From positions 1-9,783 of the forward strand of contig JAQICK010000456.1 in assembly GCA_027858595.1 (NCBI GenBank): DNA of 9,783 nucleotides, read 5' to 3'. How positions within the stretch are numbered: the stretch's first letter is position 1; each line of letters opens with the position of its first letter. The DNA comes from Melioribacteraceae bacterium. GTDB lineage: Bacteria > Bacteroidota > Ignavibacteria > Ignavibacteriales > Melioribacteraceae. The notes under the pieces are model-generated. The model had not been told where the DNA came from. It saw only the letters and a list, made by a program, of their open reading frames with translations, and ran no database searches. The position numbers and the translations under genes were made by a program. Below are positions 1 through 6,664 of this stretch, piece after piece.

Positions 1-291
1 GAAATAAGCTTTAATGCAAATATTATTAAAATAGATGCTTTTCAAAATCTAAATAAATATGGTAATTCATCCAAGATAATAAGTAAATACAAAAACAATA
101 TTGAAATTGAAGAGCATAAAGAATTTTCAAAGTATTTATATTTGGTGGCTCATCAAAAATATAGAGAAAGTGAGTATTCTGCTGCAAAAGATAATCTTGA
201 TTTAGCATTTGAGAATATAGAAGCGGATAATAACAAATTAAAGAGGTTGCTTGTAAACCTTCACACTTTACTTTCCAAAATAGATAATTAA
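1..291 (+). CDS. C-terminal fragment of an unrecognised protein with a TPR-like repeat
   Basis: An open frame runs in from the left edge for 96 codons and stops with TAA at 289-291, so the N-terminal part and the start are outside the window. I do not recognise the family. Residues 43-76 of the fragment fit the spacing of a tetratricopeptide helix pair: Ala and Tyr in the first helix, Tyr then Ala at the turn into the second, and a second Ala seven residues on (YSAAKDNLDLAF). A further Leu-rich helix follows to residue 94. The fragment is rich in Lys, Glu and Asn and has no membrane segment or Cys. TPR-like ends serve as protein-protein interaction modules in many unrelated proteins, so no function is proposed. 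It is co-directional with purN, 65 nt downstream. That it is coding is likely, since the frame is open to the edge and shows a protein-like helical pattern. The domain call is tentative. Confidence 0.7.
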   Translation, partial: EISFNANIIKIDAFQNLNKYGNSSKIISKYKNNIEIEEHKEFSKYLYLVAHQKYRESEYSAAKDNLDLAFENIEADNNKLKRLLVNLHTLLSKIDN

Positions 292-344
292 TCTTCATTA
301 TTTGGTGTAATAATTGAGTGTTAAATTGAATTTATTTTAGCATT

Positions 345-376
345 TGGTTAAGTTACATGGTTAAAATTTTGGTTAA
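345..376 (+). repeat. Three spaced copies of TGGTTAA over the purN start region
   Basis: TGGTTAA occurs at 345-351, 358-364 and 370-376, with starts 13 and 12 nt apart. The outer two copies lie in a longer direct repeat, TTTGGTTAAG, at 343-352 and 368-377, offset by exactly 25 nt. The second copy overlaps the first possible purN ATG (357), and the third sits immediately before the second (378). The repeat is plain in the sequence. It may be a small tandem duplication or a binding site, and nothing here tells which. Confidence 0.6.
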
Positions 377-995
377 GATGTATAAGATAGCAGTATTTGT
401 TTCAGGCAGAGGTTCTAACCTAAAAGCTATTCTAGATAGATTGTCTCAGTTTGAGAGTACGGCTGAAGTCGTTTGTGTAATTAGTGATAAAATAGAATGT
501 TCAGCTTTCAAAATTGTAGAATCAAAAAACATTCCTACCTATACTGTTTCTCAAAATGATGAGAAAGGTTTTATCTCGTATGCTAAGATTCTGTTACTTC
601 TGGAAGATTTGGATATAGATTTAATTGTATTAGCTGGTTATTTAAAAAAAATTCCAAATATTTTAATTGAAAAATTTGAAAAGAAAATTATTAATATTCA
701 TCCTGCTTTGCTTCCAGCCTTTGGTGGTAAAGGAATGTATGGTTTGAATGTTCATAAAGCTGTTTTTGATAAATCCGTTCAAGTTTCTGGAGCAACAATT
801 CATTTTGTAGATAAAGTTTACGATAATGGAAAAATAATTGCACAGAAAAGTATTGATATTAGTGATGTTGATTCTCCAGAGCAGATTGCAGAAAGAGTAT
901 TAGAAATAGAACATCAATTATTGCCTGAAGTTGTTTTGAAGTTTTCAGAAAATAAAGTTGTTGAAAAAAATAATAGAATTTATTTATTAAATTAA
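357..995 (+). CDS. purN: Phosphoribosylglycinamide formyltransferase (GAR transformylase)
   Basis: This enzyme transfers the formyl group of 10-formyltetrahydrofolate to glycinamide ribonucleotide, the third step of de novo purine synthesis, in the cytoplasm. With the first ATG it is 212 residues, close to the family's usual length of about 190-215. The phosphate-binding SGRGSNL lies at residues 16-22 and LAGYLKKI at 92-99. The catalytic Asn113 and His115 lie in NIHPALLP, and Asp156 (YDNGK) corresponds to the catalytic Asp144 of E. coli PurN. All three catalytic residues are present. The start is uncertain: neither 357 nor 378 has a clear Shine-Dalgarno sequence. The second ATG gives MYKIAVFVSGRGSN, which matches the normal family N-terminus, so 378 is probably the true start and 357 the outer limit. 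The stop is 11 nt before purH, which uses the same folate cofactor; the two are very likely co-transcribed. The family call is secure. Confidence 0.95.
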   Translation: MVKILVKMYKIAVFVSGRGSNLKAILDRLSQFESTAEVVCVISDKIECSAFKIVESKNIPTYTVSQNDEKGFISYAKILLLLEDLDIDLIVLAGYLKKIPNILIEKFEKKIINIHPALLPAFGGKGMYGLNVHKAVFDKSVQVSGATIHFVDKVYDNGKIIAQKSIDISDVDSPEQIAERVLEIEHQLLPEVVLKFSENKVVEKNNRIYLLN

Positions 996-1006
996 GTGGG
1001 AAAGAA

Positions 1007-2524
1007 TTGAAAAAATTAGCTCTACTAAGTGTTTCAGATAAGACAGGGATTGCAAATTTAGCAAAAAAGTTAGTTGAGCTTGGATATGAAATTCTGGCTA
1101 CTGGAGGTACAGCTAAATTAATTAGTGATTCTGGAATTGAATATACTGGCGTCGAGGAATATGCCTCATTCCCTGAAATATTTTCAGGCAGAGTGAAAAC
1201 ACTACAACCAAAGATATTTGGTGGTATTTTAATGCGTAGGGATGATGAGTCTGACCAAATAGAAGCTAAGGAAAACAACGTTCTCCCTATTGATATAGTT
1301 TGTGTTAATCTTTATCCATTTCCAGAAGTTGTTAAACGAAGTGATATTGAGCTACAAGAAAAAATAGAAAATATCGATATTGGCGGACCATCGCTAATTA
1401 GAGCATCTGCAAAAAATTATAAATATGTTTCAGTTCTAACAAATCCTGATCAATACGAAGAGTTTCTTGCTGAGTTATCAGGGGGTGAAGTAAAGTTAGA
1501 AACTCGTGAAAGGCTTGCTAGTGCTGCTTTTTCTCATACTTCATATTATGATACTTTAATTGCAGATTATTTTGAATCAGAATTCAATGTTGATAAAGCT
1601 GCAATCAGGTTAAATTCTCCAATTAAAAGAACACTTAGGTATGGCGAAAATCCTCATCAAGAAGCATTTATTGCTGGAGATTTTTACAATTATTTTGATG
1701 TCTTGCATGGTAAAGAATTATCTTATAATAATATAATTGATTTAGTTGCGGCAGTTGATTTAGTAAATGAACTTGATCCAATTTCTTGTGCAATTATTAA
1801 ACATACTAATGCTGCTGGTGTTGCTACTGGTAATGATGTTTTAGATTCATATGAGAAAGCACTTTCTGGTGACCCTGTCTCTGCATTTGGTGGCATTGTA
1901 GCTTTCAATACTAAAGTTGATGTCGAAACCTCAACAAAGTTAAATGATATTTTTCTTGAAATAATTGTGGCACCAGAATTTGATGATGAAGCTTTGGAAA
2001 TATTAAAGAAGAAAAAAAATCGCCGTTTATTACGAGAAACAAAAAAGTATGATATAAATAATTTACTAGTAAAAAATATTCCAGGTGGTGTTATTGCTCA
2101 AACAGTAGATAATTCACAAGTTGGTGATCTAACTTTTGATGTTGTTACTGAAGGAATGCCGGATGCAAAGCAATTAGAAGATTTAAAATTTGCTTGGTTA
2201 GTTTGCAAGCATACAAAATCGAATGCAATTGTTTATGTTAAGAACAAAAAATTGCTCGGTGCTGGTGCTGGGCAGATGTCTCGTTTAGATTCATCTAAAA
2301 TTGCTGCTATGAAAGCAACTGAACACGGACATGATATAACCGGTGCTGTTGCTGCTTCCGATGCTTTCTTCCCCTTTGCAGATGGATTGTTAGCTATTGC
2401 AGAAAGTGGAATTTCTGCTGTTATCCAACCTGGTGGTTCTGTAAGAGATGAAGAAGTTATCGCAGCCGCGAATAATAAAAACATATCAATGGTTTTTACT
2501 GGAATACGAAATTTTAAACATTAA
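1007..2524 (+). CDS. purH: Bifunctional AICAR transformylase / IMP cyclohydrolase
   Basis: PurH carries out the last two steps of IMP synthesis: formylation of AICAR with 10-formyltetrahydrofolate, then ring closure. At 505 residues it is full length (E. coli, 529). The cyclohydrolase domain occupies about 1-190: SVSDKTGI 8-15, GRVKTLQPK 61-69, NLYPF 101-105 and IDIGGPSLIRASAKN 123-137, retaining Lys64, Tyr103, Asp124 and Lys136. The transformylase domain follows: LRYGENPHQEAF 210-221, catalytic Lys265-His266 in IKHTN, GAGQMSR 419-425, SDAFFPFADG 451-460 and QPGGSVRDEEVI 474-485. The start is TTG. It is chosen because it gives the family's MKKLALLSVSDKTG opening and follows a purine-rich stretch (998-1006), and no in-frame ATG fits. 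Two usual motif residues differ: Gln replaces His in KTLxPK, and Ala-Ala replaces Pro-Cys in HTNxxG. It lies 11 nt after purN and 8 nt before mreB. Confidence 0.97.
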   Translation: MKKLALLSVSDKTGIANLAKKLVELGYEILATGGTAKLISDSGIEYTGVEEYASFPEIFSGRVKTLQPKIFGGILMRRDDESDQIEAKENNVLPIDIVCVNLYPFPEVVKRSDIELQEKIENIDIGGPSLIRASAKNYKYVSVLTNPDQYEEFLAELSGGEVKLETRERLASAAFSHTSYYDTLIADYFESEFNVDKAAIRLNSPIKRTLRYGENPHQEAFIAGDFYNYFDVLHGKELSYNNIIDLVAAVDLVNELDPISCAIIKHTNAAGVATGNDVLDSYEKALSGDPVSAFGGIVAFNTKVDVETSTKLNDIFLEIIVAPEFDDEALEILKKKKNRRLLRETKKYDINNLLVKNIPGGVIAQTVDNSQVGDLTFDVVTEGMPDAKQLEDLKFAWLVCKHTKSNAIVYVKNKKLLGAGAGQMSRLDSSKIAAMKATEHGHDITGAVAASDAFFPFADGLLAIAESGISAVIQPGGSVRDEEVIAAANNKNISMVFTGIRNFKH

Positions 2525-2532
2525 GGTACATT

Positions 2533-3558
2533 ATGGGATTTTTAGATTTTCTTTCAATAGATGTAGCAATGGATTTAGGAACAGCGAATACTCTAATATT
2601 TGCAAAAGGAAAAGGCATTGTTCTTAATGAGCCTTCTATTGTTGCCTTCGATAGAAACACAAAAAAAATAATAGCAATTGGAAATGAAGCAAAAGCTATG
2701 CAAGGTAGAGAGCATAAGGAAATTAGAGTTTCTCGCCCTATGCGTGACGGGGTAATTGCAGACTTTGAAATTGCGGAAGGAATGATAAGAGCTTTTATTA
2801 AAAAAGCTAGTGAAGGTGCATTTTCAACACGTAGAATTGTTGTAGCAATACCAAGTGGTGTAACAGAAGTTGAAAAACGAGCAGTACGTGACAGTGCTGA
2901 ACATGCTGGTGCAAAGGAAGTTCATCTTCTATATGAGCCAATGGCTGCAGCTATCGGAATAGGAATTGACGTTGAAGCTGCTGCTGGAAATATGATTATT
3001 GATATCGGTGGTGGAACAACTGAAATAGCAATTATTTCACTTGCTGGAATTGTGAACCAAGAGTCAATAAGAGTTGCTGGTGATGAAATGAACAATGCAA
3101 TTATGCAATTCTTTAAAAAGAACTACAATTTATTAGTTGGTGAAAGAACTGCGGAATCTATTAAATGTCAAGTTGGTTCAGCCATGCCACTAAAGGAAGA
3201 AATTACTGTTCAAGTAAAAGGGCGTGATCTTGTTGGCGGTATTCCTAAAACAACTGAAGTTAGTTCTGTCGAAATTAGAGATGCTCTTAATGAAACTGTT
3301 ACCCAAATTGTTGAAACTGTTAAACAAACATTGGAACGAACGCCTCCTGAATTATCTGCTGATATTTTGGATAGAGGAATTATGCTAACTGGAGGTGGAG
3401 CACTTCTCAAAGGTTTGGATGAAAGACTTAAAATGGAAACTAAACTTCCAGTCCATGTTGCAGAAGACCCATTAACAGCTGTTGTTAGAGGCACAGGGAA
3501 ATCAATTGAAAATCTAAACAAATATGCAAAGGTGTTTATTCGTAAAAGAAGTTACTAA
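2533..3558 (+). CDS. mreB: Rod shape-determining protein MreB (bacterial actin)
   Basis: MreB is an actin-fold ATPase that polymerises as filaments on the inner face of the cytoplasmic membrane and orients the elongation machinery. At 341 residues it is of normal length. The nucleotide-binding signature is complete: phosphate-1 loop DLGTANT 14-20, the catalytic glutamate region LYEPMAAAIG 133-142, phosphate-2 loop IDIGGGTTE 156-164 and the adenosine motif LTGGGALLKG 285-294. The short hydrophobic N-terminus (MGFLDFLS) could act as the membrane-binding amphipathic segment known in Gram-negative MreB. The ATG has an AAGG Shine-Dalgarno at 2523-2526 that overlaps the purH stop codon, with 6 nt spacing, so translation is probably coupled to purH. 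Its own stop shares a base with the mreC start (TAATG). FtsA, ParM and DnaK are excluded by the motif set and by the mreCD neighbours. Nothing in it looks unusual. Confidence 0.98.
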   Translation: MGFLDFLSIDVAMDLGTANTLIFAKGKGIVLNEPSIVAFDRNTKKIIAIGNEAKAMQGREHKEIRVSRPMRDGVIADFEIAEGMIRAFIKKASEGAFSTRRIVVAIPSGVTEVEKRAVRDSAEHAGAKEVHLLYEPMAAAIGIGIDVEAAAGNMIIDIGGGTTEIAIISLAGIVNQESIRVAGDEMNNAIMQFFKKNYNLLVGERTAESIKCQVGSAMPLKEEITVQVKGRDLVGGIPKTTEVSSVEIRDALNETVTQIVETVKQTLERTPPELSADILDRGIMLTGGGALLKGLDERLKMETKLPVHVAEDPLTAVVRGTGKSIENLNKYAKVFIRKRSY

Positions 3559-4382
3559 TGCAAATTTTGCTAAAAAAAATATTTAATAAATCAAAAGAGT
3601 ATATCTTACTATTTATTTTATTAATAATATCATTAATAATTTTAACATTTGATAACAAACCGGAAATAAAAAAAATTAGAGGCTATGCTTTTGCCTCGTT
3701 TGCTGTTTGGGCCGAACTTATTCATTCAACAACTTCCACTGAAGATGAAAAACTTACAGCATTACAATTTGAGAATGCGGAGTTAATGCTTCAAGTTAAT
3801 AAATTACGAGAATTTGCACTTGAAAATTTTGAATTAAAATCGCTCTTAAATTATGACTTAACTTCTCAATACAAACTTATTCCAACCTCTATAGTAGCAA
3901 AGAATATTTCTAAAACACAAGGTGTTTATATAATTAATTCTGGCCTTAAAGATAGTATTTCTAAGAGCATGCCTGTCCTGAATGAGAGGGGACTCGTTGG
4001 GATTATTACCGATGTTTCAGAGGATTACTCTTTGGTTCAAACTCTGCGAAGCTCTTCATTAAAAATATCTGCTACAATTCCCAGAAGTAATATCCATGGT
4101 GTAGTTTCGTGGAATGGAAATAGACTAGTTGCCAGTAATGTCCCTACAACTGCTGATATAAATGAAGGCGACCGTATTGTAACCTCAATTCTTAGTACAA
4201 TTTTTCCTCCATCAATACCAATTGGGTTAGTTGTTGGAAAGGGATCTAATATCTCTGGTTTACTAAGTGAAATTACTATTCAACCATTTGTGGATGTTAC
4301 TACTGCCAAAAATGTTTTTGTTCTTAAGACCATTAGAAGTAGTCAGATAGATACTCTAGAACTAAATATGTTGAGTAAATAA
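3558..4382 (+). CDS. mreC: Rod shape-determining protein MreC
   Basis: MreC is a bitopic inner-membrane protein whose periplasmic part binds and activates PBP2 in the elongasome. The protein has 274 residues. A short basic cytoplasmic N-terminus precedes one membrane helix at about 14-31. A predicted coiled coil follows at about 62-96, rich in Glu, Leu and Lys (EDEKLTALQFENAELMLQV). The rest is the paired beta-barrel MreC domain at about 105-258, with family-like GLVGIITDV (145-153), GVVSWNG (181-187), GDRIVTSILSTIFPPSIPIG (204-223) and the closing QPFVDVTTAKNVFVL (242-256). The ATG overlaps the mreB stop by one base. A loose purine-rich site (AAAGAAG, 3545-3551) precedes it inside mreB. The stop is followed directly by the mreD ATG. 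Sequence conservation in MreC is low, but topology, length and position make the call firm. Confidence 0.95.
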   Translation: MQILLKKIFNKSKEYILLFILLIISLIILTFDNKPEIKKIRGYAFASFAVWAELIHSTTSTEDEKLTALQFENAELMLQVNKLREFALENFELKSLLNYDLTSQYKLIPTSIVAKNISKTQGVYIINSGLKDSISKSMPVLNERGLVGIITDVSEDYSLVQTLRSSSLKISATIPRSNIHGVVSWNGNRLVASNVPTTADINEGDRIVTSILSTIFPPSIPIGLVVGKGSNISGLLSEITIQPFVDVTTAKNVFVLKTIRSSQIDTLELNMLSK

Positions 4383-4865
4383 ATGGTAAACAAAATTATT
4401 TTTCCAATTATAATTGTACTTGTTTTAATAGTTATTCAGTTAGCTGTTATTCCATTTCTTTCGATAAATAGTGTCGTCCCAAATGTTGTTTTAATTTTTC
4501 TAATTCTTTATTCATTGAAGCATGGTCAGAATTCTGGAACAATCTTTGCCTTTTTCATTGGCTTTTTATACGATCTTGCTAGTAGTGGATTATTAGGAAG
4601 TGGAATGTTTTCCTTTACTAGTGCTGCCTTTGTTGCAGGTTATTTTTATAAAGATGATTTTAAAGAGATAATACAAAATCCAAAAATAGTTCTTTTACTA
4701 TTTATGCTTTCATCAATTCTGTTTTTCTTATCGTACTCAGTTCTAGGAACGGCCGGAATTTCTATTGAGAGTCAGTTAAGTTATATTACTTATTCCATTC
4801 TCTCTGCTTTTTATACATCTCTTATTGCTCTTGTCATTTATCTTATTCCAAGGAATAGATTATGA
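4383..4865 (+). CDS. mreD: Rod shape-determining protein MreD
   Basis: MreD is a small polytopic inner-membrane partner of MreC and PBP2. The 160-residue product is almost entirely hydrophobic, with likely membrane segments at about 5-25, 31-46, 52-68, 74-88, 101-122 and 134-156. The family signature is visible at 33-80: PNVVLIFLILYSLKHGQNSG, then FFIGFLYDLASSGLLGSGMF. This matches the usual pattern of Pro-Asp/Asn in the second helix, then Gly-x-x-x-Asp with Leu-Gly after it. Length is typical for the family (about 155-175). Its ATG directly abuts the mreC stop with no intervening base. Its own stop overlaps the mrdA start as ATGA. No convincing Shine-Dalgarno precedes it, so it probably depends on ribosomes finishing mreC. 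The primary sequence alone would give moderate confidence, and its place between mreC and mrdA makes the call strong. Confidence 0.93.
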   Translation: MVNKIIFPIIIVLVLIVIQLAVIPFLSINSVVPNVVLIFLILYSLKHGQNSGTIFAFFIGFLYDLASSGLLGSGMFSFTSAAFVAGYFYKDDFKEIIQNPKIVLLLFMLSSILFFLSYSVLGTAGISIESQLSYITYSILSAFYTSLIALVIYLIPRNRL

Positions 4866-6664
4866 CTGAAAATTACTTTGGCTCCGCTCTACGCCGAAGA
4901 ATTATTTTTATAATCATTGTTGGAATGGTTTCCGTGCAATCATTCCAATTAGTTAATATGCAATTATTAGAGTCTGGTAAGTACGAAGAGAAATCAAAAG
5001 ATAATAGTATTAAAACATTTCCAATCAGTGCCCCAAGGGGAATTGTATTCGATAGGAATATTGAAATTTTAGTAGGTAACAAACCTTCATTCACTTTACA
5101 GATAACCCCCTCGGAATACAATCAAAGTAACTCCAAATTAATCGAATCTGTTCTCAATGTAGATTCAGGGTATATTAATAAGCTGTTTTTACGATATAAA
5201 AAATTCGCCAAATTCAAACCAATAACTTTAATGAAAGGCGTAGATTATAAAATAATTTCTTGGTTGGAAGAGAATCATGTAGAGCTATCAGGAATTACAT
5301 ACATAGTAGAAACTAAGAGAGATTATTCTTTTGGAATAAATGCAGCACATGTTTTTGGTTACACTAAAGAGATTGATAGAAAAACTTTAAATAGAAATAA
5401 AGATAAATATTCCATTGGCGACAATATTGGATTTGGCGGAATTGAAAAAAAATATGAAGAATATTTGAGAGGAAAAAAAGGAGAAGAATATTTTGTTGTT
5501 AATTCTCGCCAAAGAATTGTAAGTAGGTATGACAAGGGTAAGAGTGATATTCAAGCAATAAAAGGAAATGATCTAGTTTTGACACTTGATTATGAAACAC
5601 AAAAAATTTCTGAAGAACTAATGAGGAACTATAAAGGTGCTGTTGTTGCTCTTAATCCTACTAACGGAGAAATATTATCTTTTGTTAGTGCTCCTCAATA
5701 TGATCTCTCTGATTTTGCTGGAGTAACTTCTATTGCTGTTTGGGATAGCTTGCTTAACGATAAAAATAAACCTTTGTTTAATAGAGGTACAATCTCAATG
5801 TATCCACCTGGTTCCACATATAAAATGCTTGTTGCAATGGCAGCAATAGAAGAGGGAATTATTAAACCATCCTACGAAGTTAACTGCAAGGGTGGTTTAC
5901 AATTAGGGAATAGATTTTTTAAGTGTACTCATTTTCATGGAAAGGTTAATTTAAAAGAAGCAATTGAAGAGTCTTGTAATACTTATTTTTATAAGTTGAT
6001 TCGGAAAGTAGGAATAGATAATCTCTCTAAATACTCTAAAAAATTTCATCTTGGAGAAAAAACACAAATAGATCTTTCTCCAGAATCAGAAGGATTAATT
6101 CCAAGTATAGAGTATTACGATAAAGTTCTTGGCAAAGGTAAATTGACAGATGGATATCTGTTAAATCTTAGTATTGGACAAGGAGAAATTATAACTACAC
6201 CAGTTCAGCTAGCTCAATACATAGCTTTAATAGCAAATAGTGGAGTAACCAAAGTACCACATTTTGCAAAAGGATATATAGAAAGTTCATCAAATGAATT
6301 TATACCATTTGAGTTTGATTCTGTAAAAGCAGAGATCAGTAAAAAATCCTTTAAATTAATCCAGGATGCAATGAAGGGAGTTGTAAACTCTGAGAAAGGT
6401 ACGGCTTCTGGCATAAAGCTAAAAGATATTTTAATTAGTGGTAAAACAGGAACTGCACAAAATCCACATGGTGAAGATCATTCAATATTTGTAGCATATG
6501 CTCCATCTGAGAATCCTGAAATTGCTGTTGCTGTAATTATAGAAAACATTGGTTATGGAAGTACATTTGCTGCCCCTGTTGCTCAGAAAATTATTGCTAC
6601 ATATTTAAATAGGGAGAAAAGAAAAATGGATTTATTTAATTTTAACACTAAGGTGCCAAATTGA
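4862..6664 (+). CDS. mrdA: Penicillin-binding protein 2 (elongasome DD-transpeptidase)
   Basis: PBP2 cross-links new peptidoglycan strands during side-wall growth and works as a pair with RodA. The 600-residue class B PBP begins with a basic cytoplasmic tail and one membrane anchor at about 13-33. The pedestal/dimerisation region starts at about 55 with APRGIVFDRN and includes VFGYTKEI 164-171. The transpeptidase domain runs from about 255 to 583. All three active-site motifs are present: Ser318-x-x-Lys321 (PPGSTYK), Ser371-Cys-Asn373, and Lys528-Thr-Gly530. Two cysteines, 342 and 355 (NCKGG and FKCTH), frame a loop where other PBP2 sequences also carry a Cys pair. The ATG overlaps the mreD stop (ATGA) and has an AAGGAA site at 4850-4855 with 6 nt spacing. 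The stop overlaps the rodA TTG. The division-specific PBP3 (FtsI) is less likely because of the mreCD/rodA context. Confidence 0.96.
   Translation: MTENYFGSALRRRIIFIIIVGMVSVQSFQLVNMQLLESGKYEEKSKDNSIKTFPISAPRGIVFDRNIEILVGNKPSFTLQITPSEYNQSNSKLIESVLNVDSGYINKLFLRYKKFAKFKPITLMKGVDYKIISWLEENHVELSGITYIVETKRDYSFGINAAHVFGYTKEIDRKTLNRNKDKYSIGDNIGFGGIEKKYEEYLRGKKGEEYFVVNSRQRIVSRYDKGKSDIQAIKGNDLVLTLDYETQKISEELMRNYKGAVVALNPTNGEILSFVSAPQYDLSDFAGVTSIAVWDSLLNDKNKPLFNRGTISMYPPGSTYKMLVAMAAIEEGIIKPSYEVNCKGGLQLGNRFFKCTHFHGKVNLKEAIEESCNTYFYKLIRKVGIDNLSKYSKKFHLGEKTQIDLSPESEGLIPSIEYYDKVLGKGKLTDGYLLNLSIGQGEIITTPVQLAQYIALIANSGVTKVPHFAKGYIESSSNEFIPFEFDSVKAEISKKSFKLIQDAMKGVVNSEKGTASGIKLKDILISGKTGTAQNPHGEDHSIFVAYAPSENPEIAVAVIIENIGYGSTFAAPVAQKIIATYLNREKRKMDLFNFNTKVPN
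6650..6655 (+). promoter_or_regulatory. Shine-Dalgarno site supporting the rodA TTG start
   Basis: AAGGTG lies inside the 3' end of mrdA, 5 nt before TTG at 6661. It supports the non-ATG start, which overlaps the mrdA stop as TTGA. The first in-frame ATG of rodA is at residue 51 and would remove the first membrane helix. Confidence 0.6.

Noticed and set aside
26..298. Minus-strand open frame of 90 codons opposite the partial gene
   Set aside because: It lies opposite a + strand frame with a TPR-like pattern, and its product is low-complexity and hydrophobic with no recognisable motif.
297..314. Perfect inverted repeat ATTATT-TGGTGT-AATAAT after the partial gene, considered as a terminator
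   Set aside because: The stem is only six A-T pairs and is not followed by a T run, so it would be too unstable to terminate.
292..356. Promoter for purN in the 65-nt gap
   Set aside because: TTG at 314-316 and TATTTT at 333-338 are too close for a standard spacing, and TAGCATTTG at 338-346 has one base too many for TAnnTTTG. No pair was convincing.
859..1278. Minus-strand open frame of 139 codons across the purN/purH junction
   Set aside because: Both purN and purH are complete and well conserved on the other strand. This frame has no family resemblance.
3210..3521. Minus-strand open frame of 103 codons inside mreB
   Set aside because: It is entirely within a conserved mreB coding region and is Ser/Thr-rich, as expected of a reverse-strand shadow.
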